From the NCBI GenBank assembly GCA_001464995.1, contig LNEQ01000137.1, forward strand, positions 1 through 36,493: a stretch of DNA of 36,493 nt, given 5' to 3'. Source of the stretch: Actinobacteria bacterium Ga0077541. Its GTDB lineage: Bacteria; Actinomycetota; Thermoleophilia; Miltoncostaeales; Miltoncostaeaceae. Every line of letters begins with the position of its first letter. Positions within the stretch are counted from its first letter, which is position 1. Shown one piece after another: positions 1-7,215 of this stretch. Made by a program: the position numbers and the translations under genes. The notes beneath the pieces are model-generated. The model did no database searches and was not told the origin of the DNA. It saw nothing but the letters and a program-made list of their open reading frames with translations.

Positions 1-1
1 C

Positions 2-412
2 TTCCTGCTGGCGCCCTATGTCGCCTTCGAGTCGGTGAGGGCCCTCGTCACCGGCGAGCGGCCGGATGCGAGCGCCGTCGGCATCGCACTGGCAGCCACC
101 AGCCTGGTGGTGATGCCCTACCTCGGGATCGCGAAGGAGCGCCTCGCCGAGCAGCTCGGCTCGGCCGCCACCAAGGGCGAGGGGCGCCAGAACATGCTCT
201 GCGCCTACCTGGCGGGCGCGCTGCTCCTGGGCCTCGTCGGCAACATGGCCCTCGGCGCCTGGTGGCTCGATCCGCTCGTCGGCCTCCTCATCGCCGCCGT
301 GGCCCTCACAGAGGGGCGGGAGGCGTGGCGGGGCGAGGGCTGCGGGTGCATCGCCGCTCCACCCATCGCGGACGTCGCGCGCCGCTGCGACGACGACTGC
401 TGCGCGGGCTGA
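2..412 (+). CDS. Cation transporter, C-terminal part (cut by window start)
   Basis: The frame is open from the first base, and the visible 136 residues are the C-terminal part of a polytopic membrane protein. Two hydrophobic segments are clear: around GIALAATSLVVMPYLGIAK, and a double stretch from AYLAGALLLGLVGNMALG to DPLVGLLIAAVALTEG. The pattern GEGRQNMLCAYLAG followed by WWLDPLVGLLIA and a C-terminal EGREAWRGEGC matches small actinobacterial cation transporters related to the cation diffusion facilitator fold. The tail is rich in Cys and Asp (GEGCGC, CDDDCC), which could bind metal; that is inference. It ends just before a strong hairpin shared with the convergent fliW gene. Which metal it moves cannot be told from this fragment. 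Confidence 0.7.
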   Translation, partial: FLLAPYVAFESVRALVTGERPDASAVGIALAATSLVVMPYLGIAKERLAEQLGSAATKGEGRQNMLCAYLAGALLLGLVGNMALGAWWLDPLVGLLIAAVALTEGREAWRGEGCGCIAAPPIADVARRCDDDCCAG

Positions 413-414
413 GC

Positions 415-447
415 GCGTCCGGCCCCGGGGTTCCCGGGACCGGACGC
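415..447. terminator. Bidirectional terminator hairpin between the transporter and fliW
   Basis: An 8-bp outer stem (415-422 with 440-447) and a 6-bp inner stem (424-429 with 433-438) enclose a 3-base loop, with one mismatch between the stems. The hairpin fills the gap between the two convergent stop codons (410-412 on plus, 449-451 on minus). There is no T-tract, as is usual in very GC-rich actinobacteria. The position makes it a likely terminator for both genes. Confidence 0.75.
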
Positions 448-448
448 C

Positions 449-935
449 CTAGGCGACCGGGCCGTTGACCAGGTGGCGGGTGTGGTACTCGTCGTTCAGG
501 AGGACGACCTGCTTCGCGAGCCGCTTCGCCATGTTGACGACGATCGATGCCGCTCGGCGCGCTGGGCACCGTGAGGATCGCGAACACGCGTGCGTCCTCG
601 AAGTTGACCAGCTCGAGCTGCTGCGCGTCGCCGTCGGAGATCTCCGGCGCGTACTCCGGGAACACCCCCCACGGATCCGTGATCACGAAGGCCTGGAAGG
701 GCCGCTCCGCGGCCTGCAGCCAGAACACCGACGCGCTCGCCCGCCCGTCCCGGCCGACGTGCTCGATGAGCGCGTAGGACGAGCAGTCGGGAAAGCCCGC
801 CAGCGGCTCGCAGACCCTGATGAGGCTCTCGGCCCGGACCTCGATGGCGCCGAGCGCCTGCGAGGGGATCGAGACGAGGGGGGTCGATGCGACATCCGCA
901 TCGGTGCCCACGTTGGTTTCCTCGGCGGCGGACAC
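449..935 (-). CDS. fliW: FliW flagellar assembly factor (frame broken near 535-556)
   Basis: FliW binds flagellin and antagonises CsrA, matching flagellin translation to export. The N-terminal frame (GTG at 935) has the FliW pattern: GAIEVRAESLIRV, PLAGFPDCSSYALIEHV, then FWLQA and FVITDPWGVFPEYAPEI, ending AILTVPSAPSG. From there the frame turns arginine-rich, while the next frame reads VVNMAKRLAKQVVLLNDEY and TRHLV to a TAG at 449-451, a typical FliW C-terminus. The gene is therefore split by an indel near 535-556. The segment between the halves is also several residues shorter than I recall for the family, so the lesion may be a short deletion rather than one base. It starts 3 bases after the flagellin stop codon. 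No csrA is visible beside it. Confidence 0.8.
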
Positions 936-937
936 CT

Positions 938-1768
938 CTACTGGAGGAGCGAGAGGACGCTCTGCGGAGCCTGGTTCGCCTGCGAGAGCATGGCGGTACC
1001 CGACTGCTGCAGGATCTGGTTCCGCGTGAAGTCGATCATCTCCGAGGCCATGTCGGCATCGCGGATGCGCGACTCGGCGGCCTGGAGGTTCTCAGAGGTC
1101 AGCTCGAGCCGGCTGATGGTCTGCTCCAGACGGTTCTGGATGGCACCCATCGAGGCCCGCTGGCTGTTCACCGAGCGGATCGCGGAGTCGATCGAGGCGA
1201 TCGCGGCGGTCGCCGACGCGGCGGTGCCGACGGCGATTCCGGAGATGCCGAGGTCCGAGGCCGTCATCGTCGCGATGGTGAAGGCGATGACCTGTGACCC
1301 GTTCGCGCCGACCTGGAGCGTCACGGCCGAGGCGGCAGTGGCGACGGAGCCCGAGAGGATCTTGATTCCGTTGAACTCGGTGTCGGACGCGACCCGCGCC
1401 ATCTCGGCGACGATCGACTGGACCTCCTGGTCCAGGTTCCCGCGCTGGAGGTCGGTCAGGGTGCCGTTCGCCGCCTGGACCGCGAGATCCCGCATGCGCT
1501 GGAGCATGTCGTTGACGCCGCCGAGGGCGCCGTCGGCGACCTGCACGAGGCTGACGCCGTCCAGGGCGTTGCGCGATGCGACCCTCATGCCCCGGATCTG
1601 AGTTCGCATCTCCTCGCTGACCGCGAGCCCCGCCGCATCATCGGCGGCGCGGTTGATGCGCAGACCTGACGCGAGGCGCTCCATCGACCCGCTGAGCTTC
1701 GCGTTGGTGTTCGTCAGCTGCCGGTGGGCGTTCTGCGCCTCGACGTTGTTGTAGATCCGCAGACCCAT
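938..1768 (-). CDS. fliC: Flagellin
   Basis: This is the filament subunit, 276 residues long. The N-terminal D0/D1 coiled region is typical (LTNTNAKLSGSMERLASGLR, INRAADDAAGLAVSEEM), as is the C-terminal D1/D0 region (NRLEQTISRLELTSENLQAAESRIRD area, then QSGTAMLSQANQAPQSVLSL). The middle is short, so the variable surface domains are largely absent, giving a minimal flagellin like Bacillus Hag. The ATG at 1768 follows an AAAGGA ribosome binding site. A possible sigma-28-like promoter lies at 1942-1968, which would give a leader of about 165 bases. fliW follows directly, consistent with FliW-dependent control of flagellin synthesis. Confidence 0.97.
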   Translation of the reverse strand: MGLRIYNNVEAQNAHRQLTNTNAKLSGSMERLASGLRINRAADDAAGLAVSEEMRTQIRGMRVASRNALDGVSLVQVADGALGGVNDMLQRMRDLAVQAANGTLTDLQRGNLDQEVQSIVAEMARVASDTEFNGIKILSGSVATAASAVTLQVGANGSQVIAFTIATMTASDLGISGIAVGTAASATAAIASIDSAIRSVNSQRASMGAIQNRLEQTISRLELTSENLQAAESRIRDADMASEMIDFTRNQILQQSGTAMLSQANQAPQSVLSLLQ

Positions 1769-1769
1769 T

Positions 1770-1988
1770 TCAGAAGTCCTTTCTCGCCAGTCGATCCGCC
1801 AGTCCGGCGGCAGCGGGCGGGTGCCCGGAGTAGACCTGAGACGGGACTTCCATGTCCGGCGTCACTGCACTGGTTCCACCGATCATCCGGATCGGTGTGG
1901 TGCCGTCGCGCTCCCTCCGGTCGGAGGGGTGCGCCCCAAGCTCATCGGACGCATCGATCACGACTTGAGCGTTGGGACGCGCGGTCAT
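1770..1988 (-). CDS. Candidate 72-aa protein between flgL and flagellin
   Basis: The ATG at 1988-1986 overlaps the flgL TGA in an ATGA junction, and the TGA at 1772-1770 ends one base before the flagellin ATG. By my count about 75% of third positions are G/C against about 56% of second positions, the order expected of a coding frame here, though weaker than in the neighbours. The product begins MTARPNAQVVIDASDELGAH, is polar, has no membrane segment and no Cys, and resembles neither CsrA nor any FlaG I know. Against it, the same frame is open far upstream into flgL, which is common in GC-rich DNA, and a sigma-28-like promoter lies inside it. It may instead be the flagellin leader. Confidence 0.5.
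   Translation of the reverse strand: MTARPNAQVVIDASDELGAHPSDRRERDGTTPIRMIGGTSAVTPDMEVPSQVYSGHPPAAAGLADRLARKDF
1942..1968 (-). promoter_or_regulatory. Candidate sigma-28-type promoter for flagellin
   Basis: Read on the minus strand, TCAAGTCG (1968-1961), an 11-base spacer and TCCGATGA (1949-1942) resemble the FliA/SigD consensus TAAAGTTT-N11-GCCGATAA, with 6 of 8 matches in the -10 element. A transcript from here would start near 1935 and carry a leader of about 165 bases before the flagellin start. The site lies inside the candidate 72-codon gene. Flagellin is the classic late gene of this sigma factor. Confidence 0.45.
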
Positions 1989-2884
1989 CCGATGAAGTCC
2001 ACGAGCGACGGCTGGATGGCCTTGGCCCCCACCGCGAGCGCGGCCCGGTAGACCGATTCGCGCATCGAGAACTCGCTGATGGCCCGGGCCATGTCCACGT
2101 CCTCGATCGCCGAAAGCTGGTCGCTGGTGGCGATCTTCTGGGCCTCGAAACGGCTGGCCGTGAGCTCCAGCCGGTTGATCTTGGCCGCCTGCTCGCCGCG
2201 GAGGGCGCTGATGCTCTCCTGGTGGGCCGCGAAGTTGGTCAGGGCGGTGGCGATGCCGGCCGAGTCGTTGGCGTTGAGCGCAGCCGAGAGGCCGTCGAGG
2301 GCGGTGAAGATGTCGGGGGTTGGGCCCGGAGGATCCTGGAGGCGGTCGGCGGTGATGTTGACGCTGATCACCGAGCCCTGGGCCACCTCGCGGCTCATCA
2401 GGCTGGTGTTGATCGGCAGCGTCGCCGTCTCGGTCAGCGGGTCGAACGGCTGCCGGTCGGTGGCGGTGCCCCCGAAGATGAAGCGGCCGCCGATGCTGCT
2501 GTTGCCGATCTCGACGAACTGACTCTTGAGGGTCTCGACCTCGGCCGCGATCAGGGCGCGGGAGGCCGTCGACAGCGTGCCGTTGCCGCCCTGCACCGCG
2601 AGCTCCTGGGCGCGCTGCACCACCTCGAGGGCCTGGCCGAGCGCCCGGTCTGTGGTGCTCATCCATGTGAGCGAGTCGTCGATGTTTCGGCCCCAGGCCT
2701 CGGTGGCGCCCTGGTCGCGGCGCAGACCCAGCGCGAGCGCGATGCCGACCGGGTCGTCCGACGGGCTCAGCACGCGCTTGCCGGTCGAGACCTGGCGCTG
2801 GATCTCGGAGAGGGCCCGGTAGTTGCCCTCCAGGTCCGACATGAAGTTACGGACCACCTGGTCCGAGCTCATGCGCGAGATCAT
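1985..2884 (-). CDS. flgL: FlgL hook-filament junction protein (HAP3)
   Basis: FlgL joins the hook (through FlgK) to the filament. The 299-residue product has the flagellin-like N-terminus MISRMSSDQVVRNFMSDLEG, the STGKRVLSPSDDPVGIALAL motif, and the central FVEIGNSSIGGRFIFGGT segment characteristic of FlgL. The C-terminal coil (SQLSAIEDVDMARAISEFSM region) ends in VDFIG. Its ATG overlaps the flgK stop in an ATGA junction, so the two are translationally coupled. Length is normal for the family. Confidence 0.96.
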   Translation of the reverse strand: MISRMSSDQVVRNFMSDLEGNYRALSEIQRQVSTGKRVLSPSDDPVGIALALGLRRDQGATEAWGRNIDDSLTWMSTTDRALGQALEVVQRAQELAVQGGNGTLSTASRALIAAEVETLKSQFVEIGNSSIGGRFIFGGTATDRQPFDPLTETATLPINTSLMSREVAQGSVISVNITADRLQDPPGPTPDIFTALDGLSAALNANDSAGIATALTNFAAHQESISALRGEQAAKINRLELTASRFEAQKIATSDQLSAIEDVDMARAISEFSMRESVYRAALAVGAKAIQPSLVDFIG

Positions 2885-4290
2885 CGGCCGACCAGACCCA
2901 TGCGGCTGATGATGGTGTCGAGCATCTCATCGACCGTCGTGACCATGCGCGCGGCCGCGTTGTAGGACTTCTGGAAGCGGACCATGTCGGACATCTCCTC
3001 GTCGAGGCTGACCCCGCTGGTGGCGGCCCGCCGCGTCTCCGCGGCCTCGAGCACGCCCTTCTGGACCTGGGCGAGCCGCTCGGCCTGATCCGTATCGACG
3101 CCCACCCGGGCGACCATCTGCTGGTAGAAGCCGTCGAGCGTCGTGGTGGACGCGCCGATCACCTGGACGACGAACTGGAGCTGCGCCAGGTCGACCGCGT
3201 TGTCGGCGCCGCCGGGCAGGTTGCCCGCCGCGTCGCTCGCGGCGATCGCGTCGACCGATGCGAGGACCGGCGCCGAGATCGCGAGGGTCGCCGCCGTCGC
3301 GCCGGCGAAGAAGGCGTTGCCGGTGCTCCCGTCGGTGCCGAAGCCGGCGGCGTGGCGGGTGTTGACCGAGCCGGCCACCGCCGCCGCGAGCGCGTCGAGC
3401 TGGGCGATGTAGCCCGTCGGGCCGCCGAGGACGGCGTCGCGCATGTCGACCGAGCCGCGCAGGCTGCCGCTGGTGATGGTGGTCGCGACGCCGTTGACCG
3501 TCGCGGCCCCGGCGCCGCTGATGGCGAGCGCGTTGACCGTGTCGGTGCCCGAGTCCACGAGCAGCTGCGAGCCGATCGCGATCGAAACCTTGCCGCTCGC
3601 GCCGGGCGGGGTCACCGCCACGTCGGTGTAGGCGGCGATCTGATCGATGAGCAGGTCGCGGATGTCGCGGAGGTCGTTCGGCTCCTGGCCGACGGCCACG
3701 ACGAGCGCGATCTGCTGGTTGAGGTCGTTGACCTGGGCGGCGATCTCGTTGACCCGGGTCACCCCCAGGTTCACGCGCGTGTCCGCCGCCGTCTGCGAGT
3801 CGGTGAGCTGGCGGTTGAGGTCCCTGAAGCCCTGGGCCAGCGATTCGCCCGCGGCGCGCACCGCCTCGCGGGACGCGGCCGAGTCGGGGTTCACCGACAG
3901 CGCCTGCCAGCTGCCCCAGAACTGGCTCAGCAGATGGGTGAGGCCGGTCTCGCCGGGCTCGTCGATGATCGTGTCGATGTTCGCCAGCGAGTCGGCCTTG
4001 GCCTGGAACTGGCCGAGGTCGGAGGTGCCGTTGCGATAGCTGAGATCGGCGAACTGGTCGCGCAGCCGCGTGTACTGGGCGGCGACCACGCCGGTGCCGA
4101 GCTGGCCGGGGCCGACCGCGGTGTTGAGGCCGGGGTAGGCGAAGGGCGTGTTGGCCGCCATGTCCACGCGCTGGCGCGAGAAGCCGGGGGTGGTGGCGTT
4201 GGTCAGGTTGTGCGAGACCGTGTTGAGGGCCCGCTGCTGCGTGACGACGCCCGACAGGGCGACGTTCAGTCCGAAGAAGGTCGATCCCAT
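2881..4290 (-). CDS. flgK: FlgK hook-associated protein 1
   Basis: FlgK is the first hook-filament junction protein, exported with the help of FlgN. The 469 residues start with the rod/hook family signature (GLNVALSGVVTQQRALNTVS, HNLTNATTPGFSRQRV). The FlgK-specific coiled region follows (FADLSYRNGTSDLGQF, FWGSWQALSVNPDSAASREA, VNEIAAQVNDLNQQIALV). The C-terminus (DEEMSDMVRFQKSYNAAARM, VTTVDEMLDTIISRMG) is diagnostic. It starts two bases after flgN and overlaps flgL by four, within one operon. Confidence 0.97.
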   Translation of the reverse strand: MGSTFFGLNVALSGVVTQQRALNTVSHNLTNATTPGFSRQRVDMAANTPFAYPGLNTAVGPGQLGTGVVAAQYTRLRDQFADLSYRNGTSDLGQFQAKADSLANIDTIIDEPGETGLTHLLSQFWGSWQALSVNPDSAASREAVRAAGESLAQGFRDLNRQLTDSQTAADTRVNLGVTRVNEIAAQVNDLNQQIALVVAVGQEPNDLRDIRDLLIDQIAAYTDVAVTPPGASGKVSIAIGSQLLVDSGTDTVNALAISGAGAATVNGVATTITSGSLRGSVDMRDAVLGGPTGYIAQLDALAAAVAGSVNTRHAAGFGTDGSTGNAFFAGATAATLAISAPVLASVDAIAASDAAGNLPGGADNAVDLAQLQFVVQVIGASTTTLDGFYQQMVARVGVDTDQAERLAQVQKGVLEAAETRRAATSGVSLDEEMSDMVRFQKSYNAAARMVTTVDEMLDTIISRMGLVGR

Positions 4291-4292
4291 GA

Positions 4293-4799
4293 TCAGGCCG
4301 CCGTGTTGAGGAGTACCGGGCCGGTCGCGGGCGCGTTCGCACGCGCCCCGCCGGCGGTGTAGGCGCGGTGCGAGACCCGCGGGTCCGGGGCGCCGAGGCT
4401 GCGGACCGAGAGGTCGAGGAGCTCCAGCTCCTGACGCACGAGCTGGCCGTTGACTGCGTTGGCCATCTCGAGCTCGCGGACCAGCACCTCGATGCGCTCG
4501 ATGCGCGGGGCGATCAGCGCCCGGTCGAACGGGTCGAGCGCCTCGCGCAGGGCCGACCAGCGCGTGGCGGCGATGCCGAGCGCGTCGGCCAGGGCCTCCG
4601 CCGCCGCGCCGCGGGCCCGCTCGGAGGCGGACAGGCGGCGCACCTCGGTCTCGATCTCGCCGGCGATCGCATCGACCACCGCGTGGCGTCCGGCCACGAT
4701 CTCGGGGCGCTGGCGCTTCACCATCGCGAGGAGCTTCTGCTGGGAGTCGATCACCTCGTCGAGGCGGTCGGCCAGCGCGGTGACGTGGGTGCGGATCAT
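4293..4799 (-). CDS. flgN: FlgN-like chaperone for FlgK/FlgL
   Basis: This is a 168-residue helical protein in the FlgN position, directly upstream of flgK. FlgN binds the C-termini of FlgK and FlgL before export. The sequence is low complexity but helix-forming (ADRLDEVIDSQQKLLAMVKR, GEIETEVRRLSASERARGAA), with a conserved-looking EMANAVNGQLVRQELELLDL segment near the C-terminus. The ATG at 4799-4797 overlaps the stop of the preceding gene by one base (TGATG). The reading frame extends upstream through the neighbour, but only this start fits the coupling. The assignment rests on position plus this pattern. Confidence 0.85.
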   Translation of the reverse strand: MIRTHVTALADRLDEVIDSQQKLLAMVKRQRPEIVAGRHAVVDAIAGEIETEVRRLSASERARGAAAEALADALGIAATRWSALREALDPFDRALIAPRIERIEVLVRELEMANAVNGQLVRQELELLDLSVRSLGAPDPRVSHRAYTAGGARANAPATGPVLLNTAA

Positions 4800-5158
4800 C
4801 AGCGTCGGACGTTCATGCCGCGCCGCGGCGCGGAGGTGGGCGTGGTGCCGTTCGCCTGAGCGGCGGTCATCTCGCCGGCGAGCTTGGCCCGGAGGGCCTC
4901 GCGCGCCTGCTGATCCCTGGCCGACTCGGTCGGGCCCGAGAACTCCAGGCGGCCCTCGCGGATGAACTCCGCGACGAGCCGCTCCTCGACGCCGGTGGCC
5001 TGGCACGCCGCGATGACCGAGGCGCCGCGGTTGTCGCGCAGCCACTCGCGGACGGTCTGGAAGCGCTCCTCGCGGACGTCGATGCAGTCGGCGCAGAGGC
5101 CGCGCGGCAGGAACGAGAAGAGCTTGCCGCACCCCTTGCAGGACTGGACAGCGGTCAC
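4799..5158 (-). CDS. YvyF/TIGR03826-like flagellar operon zinc protein
   Basis: The 119-residue product begins with a zinc-ribbon pattern (Cys7, Cys10, Cys22, Cys25). A helix-turn-helix-like segment follows (ACQATGVEERLVAEFIREGR), as in the flagellar operon protein YvyF of Bacillus, which lies beside flgM/flgN. YvyF's role is poorly known; regulation of late flagellar genes has been suggested. The GTG start at 5158 overlaps the flgJ stop by four bases. The C-terminal third is Ala/Arg-rich and not conserved in my recollection. I see no separate flgM gene here. Confidence 0.8.
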   Translation of the reverse strand: MTAVQSCKGCGKLFSFLPRGLCADCIDVREERFQTVREWLRDNRGASVIAACQATGVEERLVAEFIREGRLEFSGPTESARDQQAREALRAKLAGEMTAAQANGTTPTSAPRRGMNVRR

Positions 5159-5463
5159 GACGCACCTCCGGCGGCGGGCGGGATGGATCCGAGCTGGCGC
5201 TCGAGTACGTCGGCGAGGCCGATGCCGCCCGAGCGGGCGAGCTGGTCGCCGAACTTCTGGGTCATGAGGCCGGCGTAGACCGGGTTGCCCTCGGCGACCT
5301 TGGTGCCCTTGAGCATCTCGTCCACGAGCATGGTCATGAAGATGCCCTCGAAGCCCTCGGCCGCCTCGCGGATCGCGGGGTCTGCGGCCGCGGCGGCGGG
5401 CGCCGCGGTGGCCGTCGCCGCAGGGGCGGCGAGCGCCGGGTTGGGGGGGACCGGGGCGATCAT
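5155..5463 (-). CDS. flgJ: FlgJ-type rod-binding domain protein (no muramidase domain)
   Basis: At 102 residues this corresponds only to the N-terminal rod-binding domain of FlgJ, the scaffold for rod assembly. After an Ala/Pro-rich leader, the family motif reads AAEGFEGIFMTMLVDEMLKG, then NPVYAGLMTQKFGDQLARSG, then GIGLADVLERQL. The C-terminal peptidoglycan hydrolase domain of proteobacterial FlgJ is absent, as is usual in Gram-positives. Start and stop overlap flgG and the yvyF-like gene by four bases each. Confidence 0.9.
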   Translation of the reverse strand: MIAPVPPNPALAAPAATATAAPAAAAADPAIREAAEGFEGIFMTMLVDEMLKGTKVAEGNPVYAGLMTQKFGDQLARSGGIGLADVLERQLGSIPPAAGGAS

Positions 5464-6215
5464 CGGCGCAGGCCGTTCGCCATGCCCATCATCTCGTCAC
5501 TGGCGCTGACCACCTTGCTGGAGGCCTCGAACGCGCGCTGGGTGACGATGAGGGAGATCATCTCGGTGCCGACGTTCACGTTCGAGGCCTCCAGGAAGCC
5601 CTGGGACAGCATGCCCCGCCCCCCGGTGCCGGGCGTGCCCGGGTCGGGCTGGCCGGAGTTCACGCTCGAGGTGAACAGGTTGTCGCCGGCCGCCTGGAGG
5701 CCGGCCGGGTTGGCGAACATGACGACCTCGAGGTTGCCGATCTTGGTGACGGCGCCGTTCACGATGGCCGAGACGTCGCCGCCGGCACCGATGGTCACCT
5801 CGCTCGCGCCCGCGGGTACGTCGATCCGCGGCTGCAGCGTGTCCCCGGTGGGGAGCGTGATGCGCCCGTTGGCGTCGATCTGGAGGTTGCCGGCGCGGGT
5901 GTAGGCGAGCGAGCCGTCGGCGCGCGTCACCTGGAAGAAGCCCTCGCCCTGGATCGCGACGTCCATGCCGCGGCCGGTGTTCTGGATGCTGCCCTGCGCG
6001 TGCTCCTTGGCGATCTGCCCCGGAGCGGCCCCGAGGCCGACCTGGCCGTCGGTCCCGGTGGGCAGGCGGAAGGCCTGGTACTCGAGGTCGACCAGGTCCA
6101 TCCGGTCGCGCTTGTAGCCCGTGGTGGTCGCGTTCGCCAGGTTGTTGGCGACCACGTCCATGCTGGTCTGCTGGGCCATCATGCCCGTCGCAGCCGAGTA
6201 CAGAGCGTTCATCAT
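5460..6215 (-). CDS. flgG: FlgG distal rod protein
   Basis: The 251-residue rod protein has the N-terminal family motif (ALYSAATGMMAQQTSMDVVA, NNLANATTTGYKRDR), the FlgG mid-signature (QGSIQNTGRGMDVAIQGEGF, SLAYTRAGNLQIDANGRI) and a C-terminal helix (LEASNVNVGTEMISLIVTQR, AFEASSKVVSASDEMM). Two ATG codons lie in tandem at 6215 and 6212. A GGAGG site precedes the first by 11 bases. It is separated from flgF by 167 bases holding a weak hairpin, so it may have its own promoter. Confidence 0.95.
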   Translation of the reverse strand: MMNALYSAATGMMAQQTSMDVVANNLANATTTGYKRDRMDLVDLEYQAFRLPTGTDGQVGLGAAPGQIAKEHAQGSIQNTGRGMDVAIQGEGFFQVTRADGSLAYTRAGNLQIDANGRITLPTGDTLQPRIDVPAGASEVTIGAGGDVSAIVNGAVTKIGNLEVVMFANPAGLQAAGDNLFTSSVNSGQPDPGTPGTGGRGMLSQGFLEASNVNVGTEMISLIVTQRAFEASSKVVSASDEMMGMANGLRR

Positions 6216-6295
6216 CTGCCCGTCAGCCTCCGTGTCGTCATGCGTGACGGCGGAGCCGGGGCGGAGAGTTCAGGCGAGCGGGGTGGTGCGGGGGC

Positions 6296-6321
6296 GGGAG
6301 CCGTCTATCTGTCGGGCTCCC
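6296..6321. terminator. Weak hairpin between flgF and flgG
   Basis: A 7-bp perfect inverted repeat (6296-6302 with 6315-6321) with a 12-base loop lies in the 167-base gap. There is no T-tract. It could attenuate transcription between flgF and flgG or be incidental. I see no convincing promoter in the rest of the gap. Confidence 0.25.
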
Positions 6322-6382
6322 AGAGCTTCCGCCACGTCGGGGCGGTCCGGCTCAGGTCATCTGCTCGCGTGTGGGATCTCCG

Positions 6383-7114
6383 CTATCCGGCCGCGCCCAC
6401 CTTCGTAAGCGAGGCCTGGAGGGCCTCGTCGTGTGCGAGCACCGACTTCTGGTTCGCCTCGAACGACCGCATCACGCGGATCAGCTCGACCATCTCGGAG
6501 ACCACGTTGACCGTGCTCCCCTCGAGGTGGTTCTGGCGGACGCGCGCCGTCGGGTTGCCGGCCGGCGTACCCGCCAGCAGGCCCGCGCTCTCCTGCGAGA
6601 TCGACGTGGGATCGAGGGCGGTCATCAGGAGCGTGCCGCGCACGGCCGTCCCCTGTGTGATCGTCCCGTTCGCCCCGACGCGGACCTCGCCCGGTCCCAA
6701 CGTGATCGGACCGTTCGTGCCGAGAACCGGGTGGCCCTCCTTGGTCACCAGGCGGCCCGCGGAATCCATCCCGAACGAGCCATCGCGGGTGTAGCGACGC
6801 CCGTTGGGCGTGTCGATCGTGAAATGGCCTGTCCCGACGAGCGCCATGTCCAGCTTGTTCCCGGTGAAGCGAAGGCCCCCCTGGGAATCGATCATGGTGA
6901 TGCCCTGGACCTGCGCGCCCATCTCGAGCGAGCCGACCTGGGGCTGGAAGGGCATGCCCATGTTGTGGAGCAGCATGTCCCCGAAGGGCGACGCGGTCGT
7001 CTCCGAGCGCTTGAACCCGGTCGTCGTCGCGTTCGCGATGTTGTTCGCGATCACGTCCTGGCGCGCGCTCTCGGCGAGCAGCCCGGATGCGGCGATGTAG
7101 ATGCCTCTGATCAA
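6383..7114 (-). CDS. flgF: FlgF/FlhO-type rod protein
   Basis: The 243-residue rod protein is a paralogue of FlgG. It carries the motifs GIYIAASGLLAESARQDVIA and NNIANATTTGFKRSE, the middle segment LRFTGNKLDMALVGTGHFTI, and a C-terminal LEGSTVNVVSEMVELIRVMR. The shorter, less FlgG-like middle and its place first in the operon suggest the proximal rod protein FlgF (FlhO in Bacillus). Start is a TTG at 7114-7112, supported by GGAGG nine bases upstream. A sigma-28-like site lies just upstream at 7150-7177. Confidence 0.9.
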   Translation of the reverse strand: MIRGIYIAASGLLAESARQDVIANNIANATTTGFKRSETTASPFGDMLLHNMGMPFQPQVGSLEMGAQVQGITMIDSQGGLRFTGNKLDMALVGTGHFTIDTPNGRRYTRDGSFGMDSAGRLVTKEGHPVLGTNGPITLGPGEVRVGANGTITQGTAVRGTLLMTALDPTSISQESAGLLAGTPAGNPTARVRQNHLEGSTVNVVSEMVELIRVMRSFEANQKSVLAHDEALQASLTKVGAAG

Positions 7115-7149
7115 CGACCGGCCCCTCCGTGGGTTCCCTCTCGCGCTGT

Positions 7150-7177
7150 CTATCGGCAGCCCCGCGACGCCACTTGA
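7150..7177 (-). promoter_or_regulatory. Candidate sigma-28-type promoter for the flgF operon
   Basis: On the minus strand TCAAGTGG (7177-7170), a 12-base spacer and GCCGATAG (7157-7150) match the FliA/SigD consensus TAAAGTTT-N11-GCCGATAA at 5 of 8 and 7 of 8 positions. The predicted start near 7143 leaves a leader of about 30 bases before the flgF TTG. It shares TCAAGT with the site found upstream of flagellin. Confidence 0.5.
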
Positions 7178-7215
7178 TCCCCGGGCGCTTCAGGCCGGAG
7201 GCTCCGGGGACGACG

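Noticed and set aside
6212-6241. Ten-codon leader ORF (MTTRRLTGR) ending at the flgG start on the minus strand
   Set aside because: Too short to support, and its TGA overlap with the tandem ATGs is likely chance.
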